DNA from: Nocardia asteroides
GTDB taxonomy: Bacteria; Actinomycetota; Actinomycetes; Mycobacteriales; Mycobacteriaceae
Length of the DNA stretch: 64,000 nt
Reading direction: 5' to 3'
Assembly: GCF_021183625.1 (NCBI RefSeq)
Contig: NZ_CP089214.1
Coordinates: 2,480,001 to 2,544,000, forward strand
The position numbers and the translations under genes were made by a program. How positions within the stretch are numbered: the stretch's first letter is position 1; the number at the start of each line of letters is the position of its first letter. Shown here in pieces: positions 8,703 through 19,514 of the stretch. The notes under the pieces were generated by a model, which was given only the letters and a program-made list of their open reading frames with translations, made no database searches and had not been told where the DNA came from.

Positions 8703-9757
8703 TCAGGCCAGCGCACCGCGGAATTCGGACGCGGCCGCGCCGGAGCCGGGATCCACTGTGACGACCTCCAATTCGATACCGCCGCGGCGGAACTCCGCGA
8801 CCATGAAACCGAGCTGGTGCCTGGTGTCGAAGCGGGCCGGGTGGGTGCCGGTCCCCGCGGTCTGCGAGCCGGTCGCGGTCTTGGCGGCGGCGCCGCTGAC
8901 CAGCTGGACGGTGCCGCGCGTCCCCGGCCCCGGCTCGAGCACCTGCAGGGTGTGGTCATGGCCGGAGAAGAGCAGCTGGCAGCGGCCGAGGACGTGCTCG
9001 TCCAGGAAGCGGCGCACGTGCACGCCGTTCACCGGCTCGATGTCGAGCCCCTCGTAGCGGCCCGCGTCGCCGTGCGGGCCGTTGCTCCAGAACGGCTGGT
9101 GGGTGCAGGCCACCTTCCACCGCGCGGGTGATTCGGCGAGCGCGCCGTCCAGCCAGGCGGCCTGCTCGGCCATGAAGACGCCGGTGCCGGACCAGTACGG
9201 GTCGAGTGGCGGCAGGTAGGCGGCGGCCGGGTTGATGTCGAGCACGAAGAACTCGACGACGGGGTTCTGCTCCGGCACCCGCACCGAGTAGTACCGGCTC
9301 GGCATCCACCAGCGCGCGGAGAGCGCGTGGTAGGCGACCTCGTCGTTGCCGCGCAGCAGCCAGCCGCCGTCGCCGGGCAGCGCGGAGCTGTTGTCGTGGT
9401 TGCCGAGCACCATGAGCCAGGGAAAGTCGAGGCCGTGGTTGGGATTCTCGAACTTGTCGGCGAACTGCACGTCGCCCGACCCGTCCGGGCCGTGCTCGTA
9501 GATATTGTCGCCGAGGCCGAGCGCGAGGCCGAAGGGGGCGCGGGCGTGTGCGGCGCGGGCCGCGTCGGCCACCGCCCACTGGGTCGCGGTGCCGGTGCCG
9601 GCGTCGCCGGTCACCAGGACGCGCACCGATTCACCGGAGGGGAACGGGTGCTTGGCCACCTCGGGCGTGACGGCCTGGGCCGGAGTCAGCCCGAGCAGCG
9701 GAACGCCGGCGACCGTGATCGCGGCGCCTGTGAGGAAACCGCGTCTGTCCAGTGCCA

Positions 9758-9758
<1 letters not shown>
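8703..9758 (-). CDS. Tat-exported metallophosphoesterase (acid-phosphatase-like)
   Basis: 351 residues. The N-terminus DRRGFLTGAAITVAGVPLLG carries a twin-arginine signal (RR at 4-5) and an Ala-Gln-Ala cleavage region, so export is by Tat. The calcineurin-like motifs appear in order: GDAGTG, LGDNIYEHG, MVLGNHDN, THQPFW and SGHDHTLQ. These bind the two metal ions of purple acid phosphatase-type enzymes. The start is fixed by a one-base overlap with the stop of recQ (TGATG), so the two genes are coupled even though their roles differ. Substrate unknown; a secreted phosphatase for phosphate scavenging is a reasonable guess. Confidence 0.85.
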
Positions 9759-11614
<1,856 letters not shown>

Positions 11615-11697
11615 GCGGCCATCCTATGGGTGCGCGGCGACGGCGAACAGCCGCGCAGGCCCGCCTGTGGATGAACCCCCGGCTGGGGACGAAGCGC

Positions 11698-12602
11698 TCA
11701 CTCCCGGACGTAGTAGCGCAGCGTCGCGTACGCCGTGATGGCGGCGAAGACGATGCCGACCGGCGCGATCACCAGCGCCGTCGTCGCGATGTCCTCACCG
11801 GTGATCCGCGGGAACACCTTGCTGTCGAAGAGGTCGCCGAGCGCGCTGTCGATCACCAGCGGCCGCGCCAGCGCCAGGCCGAGCACCGCGAGCAGCGAGC
11901 CCGCCAGCGCGGCGACCACCGCCTCCAGCAGGAACGGCAGCTGGGTGTACCAGCGGGTGGCGCCGACCAGCCGCATGATGCCGACCTCGGTGCGGCGGGT
12001 GAAGGCCGCGATCTGCACCATGTTGGCGATCAGCATGATCGCCGCGATGGCCTGCAGCACCGCGAGCCCGAAGGCGGCGTTGCGCAGCCCGTCGAAGAGG
12101 CTGACCAGCCGGTCGACGATGTCCTTGTCGTTGCGCACGGTGCCGACCCCCGGCCGGAGCGAGTACTCCTCCAGGATCCGGGGGTAGTTGGAGGCGTCGG
12201 TCATCTTCACCCGCAGCGAGGCGGGCAGCGGGGTCTCGCTCACGTACTGGGCCAGCTCGGGCTGGTCCTTGAAGGTCTTCTCCTTGGCCTCGCGCACCGC
12301 GTCGTCCCGGTTCAGGAACTGCACCGAGACCACGCCGGAGGTCGCCTTGAGGTCGGCCGCGAGGCCACTGCAGAGCGGCTGCGAGCAGTCCGGGTCGGTG
12401 GCCGAGATCTCCTCGGTGAGGTAGAGCCGCACCTCGAGCCGGTCCAGGAAGTACTGCTCGGTCTTGTCCGCGATGCGGACCGCGAGCAGACCGCCGCCGA
12501 GCATGGTGAGCGAGACCGCTGTGGTCAGGATCATGGCGATGGTCATGGTGATGTTGCGGCGCAGCCCCTCGGAGACCTCGCCGAACAGGAAACTCAGCCG
12601 CA

Positions 12603-12603
<1 letters not shown>
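11698..12603 (-). CDS. ftsX: Cell division protein FtsX
   Basis: 301 residues: a short cytoplasmic N-terminus, a first transmembrane helix (about 20-42), a large extracellular domain with two cysteines (PDCSQPLCSG) and three further helices in the C-terminal half. FtsX forms an ABC-transporter-like complex with FtsE at the division septum and controls peptidoglycan hydrolases outside the membrane. Its ATG overlaps the ftsE stop (TGATG). The pair is conserved next to smpB and prfB in mycobacteria and relatives. Confidence 0.95.
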
Positions 12604-13292
<689 letters not shown>

Positions 13293-13337
13293 GGGGAGCC
13301 AGTGTAACCAGCGCGCCTGCCGGATCCGCGCACGCCG

Positions 13338-13493
13338 CTACGGCGTGGGAAGCGGGACACTGTCCACCACCGAGACCAGCGACGGCCACTGCGGGCCCGA
13401 GGTCGAGGGCTCCGCAGGCTTGACGAACAGATACAGGACGAATGTGGACACCCAGGCGGTGACCAGGATCGCCGTGGACTTACGAGGTCTCAC
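13338..13493 (-). CDS. 51-residue single-pass membrane protein
   Basis: A GTG at 13493 opens a 51-codon frame. The N-terminus MRPRKS is basic, a hydrophobic helix follows (about residues 7-24, AILVTAWVSTFVLYLFVK), and the remainder is Pro/Ser-rich, ending PLPTP. The start overlaps the mscS stop by 14 bases, typical of translational coupling. In M. tuberculosis a small Pro-rich membrane protein gene occupies the same place between ftsE and its upstream neighbour, as I recall. The conserved position supports a real gene; the function is unknown. Confidence 0.65.
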   Translation of the reverse strand: MRPRKSTAILVTAWVSTFVLYLFVKPAEPSTSGPQWPSLVSVVDSVPLPTP

Positions 13494-14346
13494 TGATACC
13501 TTCCCGGCGCAGCGCCGCGGCGACCCGGACCCGCAGCTCGCGACCGACTTCGAATTGTTTGCCCGGCAGCGTGCGCGCCACCATGCGGATGTTCATCTGA
13601 TCGCGGGTGAGATCCTCGACGCCCATCACCGACGGCTCGTCGAGCAACAGCGGCTGCAGCTTGCTGTCCTGGTAGGCCCGGGTGCCGACCTCGTGCAGGA
13701 TCTCGTTGACGCGGGTGATGTCGGCGCTCGCCGACACCGGGACGTCGATCGCGGCCCGCGCCCAGTCCTTGGACAGGTTGGTGACCTTCACGATCTGCCC
13801 GTTCGGCACCGTGATCACCTCGCCGTCCGCGTTGCGCAGCGTGGTGATCCGGAGCGTGACGTCCTCGACCGTGCCCTCGGCCTGCTCGGCCGAGCCGGTG
13901 ACCGAGATGCTCACCACGTCGCCGAAGCCGTACTGCCGCTCGGTGATCAGGAAGAACCCGGCCAGGATGTCCTGCACGATCCGCTGCGCGCCGAAGCCGA
14001 GCGCGGCGCCGAGCACCGCGGCCGGCGCGACCAGCCCGCTGACCGCGAAGCCGAGCCTGCCGAGCACCTCCATGCCGACCAGCACGTAGGCGACGGTGAG
14101 CACCACCCAGGTGACCACCTGGGCCAGCGCGTGGCGGTGCTTGGCCGCCTCGGACCGCACCAGCGCGTCACTGCTGCGGAACCCCGCGTCGATCTTGCGG
14201 GTGACCCGATCCCGGATGTAGGTGGCGAACCGGCTGAACAGCATCGCCCCGAGGAGCAGCAGCACGATCTCCAGCCCGCTCGAGCGTAGCCAGGCGGTGG
14301 TGTCCGCCGCGGGCGCCAGTGCCAGGGCCGTATCGAGCCCGTTCAC
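13480..14346 (-). CDS. Small-conductance mechanosensitive channel, MscS family
   Basis: 288 residues. Three hydrophobic helices lie in the first 130 residues. The pore-lining helix is PAAVLGAALGFGAQRIVQDILAGFF, with the Gly/Ala pattern of MscS TM3. The beta domain follows (YGFGDVVSIS, EGTVEDVTLRITTLRNADGEVITVPNG), then the mixed C-terminal domain. The protein opens on membrane tension to release solutes. GTG 14346 is preferred because GGAGG lies eight bases upstream; GTG 14355 is an alternative. It is read with the 51-residue gene, ftsE and ftsX. Confidence 0.9.
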   Translation of the reverse strand: MNGLDTALALAPAADTTAWLRSSGLEIVLLLLGAMLFSRFATYIRDRVTRKIDAGFRSSDALVRSEAAKHRHALAQVVTWVVLTVAYVLVGMEVLGRLGFAVSGLVAPAAVLGAALGFGAQRIVQDILAGFFLITERQYGFGDVVSISVTGSAEQAEGTVEDVTLRITTLRNADGEVITVPNGQIVKVTNLSKDWARAAIDVPVSASADITRVNEILHEVGTRAYQDSKLQPLLLDEPSVMGVEDLTRDQMNIRMVARTLPGKQFEVGRELRVRVAAALRREGISETS

Positions 14347-14461
14347 CGCCACCACCTCCGAGATTCACCGCTGTCCGGAACACCCACGCCGACCACATTA
14401 CAACGATTCGGCCACGATCCAGACCTCAGCGGGGAATAGCCGAAAAAGGTTGCGCGGCAGG

Positions 14462-15583
14462 CTACCCGGACTGCTGCGCGTCCGACATGCGCCAGCGGAT
14501 GCCGGATTCGATGAAGGCGTCGATCTCGCCGTCCAGCACCGCGCTCGGGTTGTTCACCTCGTAGCTGGTGCGCAGGTCCTTGACCATCTGGTAGGGGTGC
14601 AGCACGTAGGAGCGCATCTGGTTGCCCCAGGAGGCGCCCTCGTTGGTCTTGAGCGCGTCCATCTCGGCGCGCTCCTCCAGCCGCTTGCGCTCCAGCAGCT
14701 TGGCCTGCAGCACGCGCATGGCCGAGATCTTGTTCTGCAGCTGCGACTTCTCGTTCTGGCAGGTCACCACGATACCGGTCGGGATGTGCGTGAGCCGCAC
14801 CGCCGAGTCGGTGGTGTTGACGCTCTGCCCGCCCGGGCCGGAGGAGCGGTACACGTCTACCCGGATGTCGCCCTCCGGGATCTCGATGTGGTCGGTCGTC
14901 TCCACCACCGGAAGCACCTCGACCTCGGCGAACGAGGTCTGCCTGCGGCCCTGGTTGTCGAACGGGCTGATCCGCACCAGCCGGTGCGTGCCCATCTCCA
15001 CCGAGAGCGTGCCGTAGGCGTACGGCGTCTTCACCGCGAAGGTGGCGCTCTTGATGCCCGCCTCCTCGGCGTAGGAGGTGTCGTAGACCTCGACGCCGTA
15101 CTTGTGCCGGTCGGCCCAGCGGATGTACATGCGCATGAGCATCTCGGCCCAGTCGGCGGCGTCGACGCCACCCGCGCCCGCGCGGATGTTGATCAGCGCG
15201 TCGCGCTTGTCGTACTCGCCGGAGAGCAGCGTGCGCACCTCCATCGCCTCGATGTCGGCGTGCAGCGCGATGCGCTCGGCGTCGGCATCGGCGTACGCGG
15301 CGGTGGCGGCCTCGCCCTCTTCCCCCTCGGCCAGCTCGTAGAGCACCGGCAGATCCTCCAGCCGCTGCCGCAGCTCGGAGACCCGGCGCAGCTCGCTCTG
15401 CGCGTGCGAGAGCTCGCTCGTCACCTGCTGGGCGTGGTCCTGGTCGTTCCACAGGTCCGGATCCGACGCCTGGTGCTCGAGTTCATCGATGCGGCGGCGC
15501 AGCTCCTCCACGTCGAGCACCGACTCCACCGTCTTGAGGGTGGTGTCGAGTTCGGCCAGATCTGCGGAGACGTCGGGATGCAC
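14462..15583 (-). CDS. prfB: Peptide chain release factor 2
   Basis: About 373 residues. The stop-codon recognition tripeptide is SPF (in [12 protein letters not shown]), which marks RF2 (UAA and UGA), and the catalytic loop carries GGQ ([20 protein letters not shown]). The N-terminal coiled coil contains [21 protein letters not shown]. The frame is continuous: the programmed +1 frameshift that controls prfB in many bacteria is absent, as is usual in actinobacteria. GTG 15583 matches the start of mycobacterial homologues ([15 protein letters not shown]); a TTG three codons upstream is possible. Confidence 0.95.
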   Translation of the reverse strand: MHPDVSADLAELDTTLKTVESVLDVEELRRRIDELEHQASDPDLWNDQDHAQQVTSELSHAQSELRRVSELRQRLEDLPVLYELAEGEEGEAATAAYADADAERIALHADIEAMEVRTLLSGEYDKRDALINIRAGAGGVDAADWAEMLMRMYIRWADRHKYGVEVYDTSYAEEAGIKSATFAVKTPYAYGTLSVEMGTHRLVRISPFDNQGRRQTSFAEVEVLPVVETTDHIEIPEGDIRVDVYRSSGPGGQSVNTTDSAVRLTHIPTGIVVTCQNEKSQLQNKISAMRVLQAKLLERKRLEERAEMDALKTNEGASWGNQMRSYVLHPYQMVKDLRTSYEVNNPSAVLDGEIDAFIESGIRWRMSDAQQSG

Positions 15584-15897
15584 GAGGGTCAAGGTTACCG
15601 GGCGGGGAGTTGGAGTCCGGCATCGTGGTGGCCTGTGCCGGGTGCGAGGGGCATTGAAGAGGTCTTGCGGCGCCGCGCAGGGGCGATCCGCGGCTGAATG
15701 AGAATCAGCACTTCAGCGAGCAGCGGGGCCGGATTGCTAGTCTGCTTGCCGTGCCCGAGCGATCACTGACCTGCTCAGGAGCGGTTCAGTACTCACCGCG
15801 GCGATGGACCGCCGGACCGTGTCGCGGGCGTCAACGGACAGGATTCAGGTTCGGTGGCAGCCCTGAATACAGACTACTTGCACACGGAGGGAATGGT
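15584..15897. promoter_or_regulatory. Divergent promoter region between prfB and the ATPase cassette
   Basis: About 314 bases without a supportable gene. A long in-frame extension of the ATPase gene (from 15751) has no homology-like features and is ignored. The sequence near 15735-15750 (GGATTGCTAGTCTGCTTGCC) looks like an actinobacterial promoter -10 region. The segment must hold the cassette promoter and the prfB promoter. It could be a relic of the native gene that once followed prfB. Confidence 0.4.
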
Positions 15898-17280
15898 GTG
15901 TTTACCCGATTGCGGCTCAGGAATTTCAAGGCATGGGAAGACACGGGCGACATCGAACTGGCTCCGCTAACCATTCTGTTCGGCGGAAACTCGTCGGGTA
16001 AATCAAGCCTGCATCAATTTCTGCTCATGCTCCGGCAGACCGTCGAGTCGCCGGACCGCCGACGGGTCCTGCACACCGGAGGCGACCGAACACCCGTCGA
16101 TCTCGGCGGATATGCAAGCCTTCTGCGCAATGGCAACCTCGACGCACCGCTGGCCTTCGAGCTAGACTGGAGGCGCAACGATCCGCTGAGCGTCACCTAC
16201 GAGCGGGATGGCACCAGCTTTCGCGGCACCGACATGGGATTTCGCGCAACGGTCAGTGCGACAGCGGATTCACCGCCACGCTTGCGCGTAGACAACTACG
16301 AGTACCGCCTCACCTCAAGCGACTCGGGCAGCATACTGCGGTTGGGAAGTGAGCTTGCTGCCAGAGGCGGCTACGCCGTTCGGGCCGAGGGCATCGAACT
16401 CATCAAAACCATGGGGCGAAAGTGGCCGGTGTCGGCCCCATCGCAGTTCCACGCCTTTCCTGAAGATCTGCCGACTCGCTATCAGTTCCTGGACTTTGCC
16501 GCAGATCTCACTTTGGCTCTCGAGGAGCAACTGCTTGCAGTGAACTACCTCGGACCGATTCGAATCCAGCCCAGCCGGACCTACCGGTGGTCCGGAGAAG
16601 AGGTCAGCCATGTCGGCTGGAGCGGAGAACAAACCATCGACGCCCTACTGGCCGGCCAAGCGCGAAAGTTCAATTTCGCCGTGAAACAGAGGCTCAAGCC
16701 TCTGCAAGAACTGGTTGCCGAATGGTTGGAAACGCTCGGGGTCATCGAGACATTCACGGTGACTCCCATCGGGGAAGGCCGTGACGAGTACGAGGTTCAA
16801 GTGACCACACCAGGCGGCAGCAGGGAGGTCCTACTCACCGATGTAGGGTTCGGCGTCTCGCAGGTACTACCGGTGATCGTGGAAGCTTTCTACTCCGCCC
16901 CGGGATCCACGGTAGTCGTAGAACAACCGGAGATTCACCTTCACCCGGCGGTACAGGCCGGACTGGCGGACCTTTTTCTCGCTGCCATCTCAGCGCGCGA
17001 AGGCAGCAAAGCACGCCGCACACAGTTCATCATCGAGTCTCACTCCGAACACCTGCTACGGCGTCTTCTGCGTCGGATCGCCGAGGGAAAGGTAGATCCC
17101 GCAGACGTGCGGTGCTATACCGTCAATCCCAGCAAAGAGGGATCGACCATAGAGGCACTCGACGTCGACGAGTACGGCAATGTGAGAAATTGGCCTACCG
17201 ATTTCTTCGGAGATCCGGCGGAAGACCTGATCGCCCAGTCCCGTAGCGCTCGGCTTCGCCGTCACGGCAGGCACGTATGA
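15898..17280 (+). CDS. AAA/OLD-like ATPase with DUF3696-type C-terminus (cassette gene 1)
   Basis: 460 residues from a GTG at 15898, chosen because GGAGG lies about eight bases upstream and the protein then opens with MFTRLRLRNFKAWED, the usual start of SMC/RecF-like ATPases. Walker A is GGNSSGKSS (29-37). An ABC-like signature is DVGFGVSQVLPV, Walker B is VVVEQPEIHLHP, and a His switch follows in IIESHSEHLLRRL. The C-terminus has the acidic, aromatic end (WPTDFFGDPAEDLI) I associate with DUF3696. Such ATPases often gate a partner nuclease in defence systems. The stop overlaps the next start (ATGA). Function with the PIN and ligase genes is inferred. Confidence 0.8.
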   Translation: MFTRLRLRNFKAWEDTGDIELAPLTILFGGNSSGKSSLHQFLLMLRQTVESPDRRRVLHTGGDRTPVDLGGYASLLRNGNLDAPLAFELDWRRNDPLSVTYERDGTSFRGTDMGFRATVSATADSPPRLRVDNYEYRLTSSDSGSILRLGSELAARGGYAVRAEGIELIKTMGRKWPVSAPSQFHAFPEDLPTRYQFLDFAADLTLALEEQLLAVNYLGPIRIQPSRTYRWSGEEVSHVGWSGEQTIDALLAGQARKFNFAVKQRLKPLQELVAEWLETLGVIETFTVTPIGEGRDEYEVQVTTPGGSREVLLTDVGFGVSQVLPVIVEAFYSAPGSTVVVEQPEIHLHPAVQAGLADLFLAAISAREGSKARRTQFIIESHSEHLLRRLLRRIAEGKVDPADVRCYTVNPSKEGSTIEALDVDEYGNVRNWPTDFFGDPAEDLIAQSRSARLRRHGRHV

Positions 17281-17786
17281 CTAAAGTGGTCGACACTAAT
17301 GTTCCACTCGTTGTCAAGTTCTCCGATGACCACCCCCCTGAACTCGTAGATGGGTGCGAAATAATTTTGGAATACATTCTTGAGAATAGAATTCCCATCT
17401 TCACAGATGATGCGGGCGAGATAGTGGACGAGTATCTCCATCAACTCAACCGCAGCGGGCAGCCCACGCTTGGTGATGCATTTATCAAGTACGTCCTCGA
17501 AAATCGCTATAGTTGGAACGACGCCATGCGGCCCGATATAGAACCCGACACGGTCACTGCAAACAGCTACGCGGTTCTAAAAGGCGACGATGACGAGATC
17601 GATCCATCGGACAGAAAATTCGTCGCGACAGCAAAGGTAGCGGCAGCCCCGGTAGTTCAGGCCACAGACACCAAGTGGCTTGACTGGGCTGCGGTGCTGG
17701 GCCGCCACGGCGTCACCGTAGAGTTCGTCCACGAGCCTTCTATCCGGGCTGCGTATCGCGCAAAATTCGGCTACGACGCGCCGTGA
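17277..17786 (+). CDS. PIN-like nuclease (cassette gene 2)
   Basis: 169 residues. Conserved acidic positions are arranged as in PIN domains: D6 and N8 in VVDTNVPLV, E48 and D51 in GEIVDEYL, D112 in PSDRKFVATA, and D131 in ATDTKWLDW. PIN domains are metal-dependent ribonucleases, common as toxins and in defence. The start overlaps the ATPase stop by four bases and its own stop overlaps the ligase GTG by four bases, so all three proteins should be made together. The gene is AT-richer than its neighbours, a sign of transfer. RNA cleavage is a prediction; the motif spacing differs from classic VapC toxins. Confidence 0.72.
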   Translation: MTKVVDTNVPLVVKFSDDHPPELVDGCEIILEYILENRIPIFTDDAGEIVDEYLHQLNRSGQPTLGDAFIKYVLENRYSWNDAMRPDIEPDTVTANSYAVLKGDDDEIDPSDRKFVATAKVAAAPVVQATDTKWLDWAAVLGRHGVTVEFVHEPSIRAAYRAKFGYDAP

Positions 17787-18457
17787 CCGAGTTCGTCCGA
17801 TTCCCGTCGACGCCTTACCTGGTCACGCCGCAAGGCGTCGATGTACGCGACGATAAGGCACTGGAAGAAAACGAACAAACCGCTTTCCTGGCCGGACCGC
17901 TGCACGTCGAAGAGAAGGTCGACGGGCAGAACCTCGGCATCTCGGTCGGAACGGACGGGCTTCGATTTCAGACACGCGGTAGCTACGTGCACCTCGGTGG
18001 TCGCCACTTCCGTGGTCTGTCTACCTGGATCGAGCCTCGCCGTCATCGGCTCACCGAAGCGCTCGGTGACGACCTTATACTTTTCGGAGAGTGGTGCGCG
18101 GTAATGCACAGCGTCCGCTACGACCTATTACCCGATTGGTTTCTGGTTTTCGACGTCTACGACACCACAACCAGACGATTCTGGGACCCCGACATGCGCA
18201 ATGCGCTTGCCGAGGATATCGGACTTCACACCGTTCCTTTCCTCGGTTGCGGGCACTTCACTCTGGGCGAGTTGGCCAGGCTGATTCGGCAAAGCCAGGT
18301 GGGGCACGAGCAGATGGAGGGGGTTGTCGCGCGCGCATCGACCTCCGACGAGCGGCAGCGGCGTGCGAAATTGGTCCGCCCGGATTTCGTTCAGAGCATC
18401 GAGAAGCACTGGATGACGAAGCCACACACGATGAACCGCCTGCGGACATCGGCATAG
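17783..18457 (+). CDS. RNA ligase, Rnl2-like nucleotidyltransferase (cassette gene 3)
   Basis: 224 residues, about the size of a nucleotidyltransferase domain alone. Motif I is [10 protein letters not shown] with the adenylated Lys45. Motif Ia is TRGS (64-67), motif III is [15 protein letters not shown] (100-114), IIIa is WFLVFDVYD (119-127), motif IV is EGVVAR (179-184) and motif V is AKLVRP (195-200). This is the RNA ligase family (PF09414 type), which seals nicks or breaks in RNA using ATP. All catalytic motifs are present. The GTG start overlaps the PIN gene stop (GTGA). A repair partner of the PIN nuclease is the obvious hypothesis; DNA ligase is unlikely because motifs and size do not fit. 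Confidence 0.82.
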   Translation: MTEFVRFPSTPYLVTPQGVDVRDDKALEENEQTAFLAGPLHVEEKVDGQNLGISVGTDGLRFQTRGSYVHLGGRHFRGLSTWIEPRRHRLTEALGDDLILFGEWCAVMHSVRYDLLPDWFLVFDVYDTTTRRFWDPDMRNALAEDIGLHTVPFLGCGHFTLGELARLIRQSQVGHEQMEGVVARASTSDERQRRAKLVRPDFVQSIEKHWMTKPHTMNRLRTSA

Positions 18458-18543
18458 CTCAAGGAGCCCGCTACCGCGCGAGCTGCTGGATCAGGTGCAC
18501 TGGTGGGCGAGCGCGCTGGCGGCGGCTCGATAGGGTCGACGCC

Positions 18544-19326
18544 GTGGCTGCCTACACCGATGACCTCGCACTCGCGCTCACCCTGGCGGACGCCGCCGAC
18601 GCGATCACCGCCGACCGTTTCGGCGCGCTGGACCTGCGGGTCGACGCCAAACCGGACCTCACCCCGGTCTCCGATGCCGACCTCAGGGTGGAGCGGGAGC
18701 TGCGCAGGCTGCTGAGCACCGAGCGCGAGGACGACGCCGTGCTCGGTGAGGAATTCGGCGGCGAGGCCGAGTTCGGCGGCAGGCAGTGGGTGATCGACCC
18801 GATCGACGGCACCAAGAACTTCGTGCGCGGCGTCCCGGTCTGGGCCACGTTGATCGCACTGCTCGAGGACGGCGTGCCGGTCGTCGGCGCGGTGAGCGCG
18901 CCCGCGCTGGCCCGGAGATGGTGGGCGGCACAGGGTTCCGGGGCGTGGACCCGGTTCCACGAGAACGCCGCGCAGCCGATCACGGTGTCGAAGGTGGGCG
19001 GGCTCGCGGACGCGAGCCTGGCCTTCTCCAGCCTCTCCGGCTGGCGCGAGCGCGGGCTGCGGGAGAACTTCCTCGCGCTCACCGACGATGTCTGGCGGGT
19101 CCGCGGCTACGGCGATTTCTTCGGGTACTGCCTGGTGGCGGAGGGCGCGGTCGACGTCGCCACCGAGCCGGAGGTGTCCCTGTGGGACCTGGCCCCGCTC
19201 GACATCCTGGTCCGCGAGGCGGGTGGCCGCTTCACCGCGTTGAACGGCAACCCCGGCCCGCACGGCGGCGATGCGGTGGCGAGCAACGGCCTGCTGCACG
19301 ACACGGTGCTCCAGCGGCTCACCTGA
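18544..19326 (+). CDS. hisN: Histidinol-phosphatase / inositol-monophosphatase family
   Basis: 260 residues. The metal-binding motifs of the inositol monophosphatase superfamily are [22 protein letters not shown] and [15 protein letters not shown]. Proteins of this subgroup (Rv3137 in M. tuberculosis) remove phosphate from histidinol phosphate in histidine synthesis. The GTG at 18544 follows a promoter-like GATAGGGT about 15 bases upstream and gives the usual length. The two fadE genes that follow are in the same order as Rv3137, Rv3139 and Rv3140 (the gene Rv3138 is missing here), which supports the assignment. Confidence 0.85.
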   Translation: MAAYTDDLALALTLADAADAITADRFGALDLRVDAKPDLTPVSDADLRVERELRRLLSTEREDDAVLGEEFGGEAEFGGRQWVIDPIDGTKNFVRGVPVWATLIALLEDGVPVVGAVSAPALARRWWAAQGSGAWTRFHENAAQPITVSKVGGLADASLAFSSLSGWRERGLRENFLALTDDVWRVRGYGDFFGYCLVAEGAVDVATEPEVSLWDLAPLDILVREAGGRFTALNGNPGPHGGDAVASNGLLHDTVLQRLT

Positions 19327-19434
19327 TACTCACCGTTTGATCGAAACGGACCCCTCGACGCCTGCGATGGCGCGCTCACGGCGGCCCGGCGGACACTGGC
19401 GCCCGGCCCCGGTCAACCACGCTCTCGACGCACT

Positions 19435-19473
19435 TCTTACTCTGCAGTAAGGTAGTCTTACTCAGGAGTAAGA
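19435..19473. promoter_or_regulatory. Two tandem palindromic operators upstream of fadE24
   Basis: The second copy (19456-19473) is a perfect palindrome, TCTTACTC-AG-GAGTAAGA. The first (19435-19452) is the same motif with a few mismatches and a perfect core CTTACT-CTGC-AGTAAG. Their centres are 21 bases apart, two helical turns, so two dimers could bind the same face. They lie 42-80 bases before the fadE24 start. This is the architecture of TetR-type fatty-acid regulators; the regulator is not in this window. Confidence 0.75.
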
Positions 19474-19514
19474 TAGCTGGGACCAGATCTCACCCCCGCC
19501 CTCGAGAAAACCAG

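Noticed and set aside
14462..15592. Programmed +1 frameshift in prfB
   Set aside because: The reading frame is continuous from start to stop with no internal UGA near codon 25.
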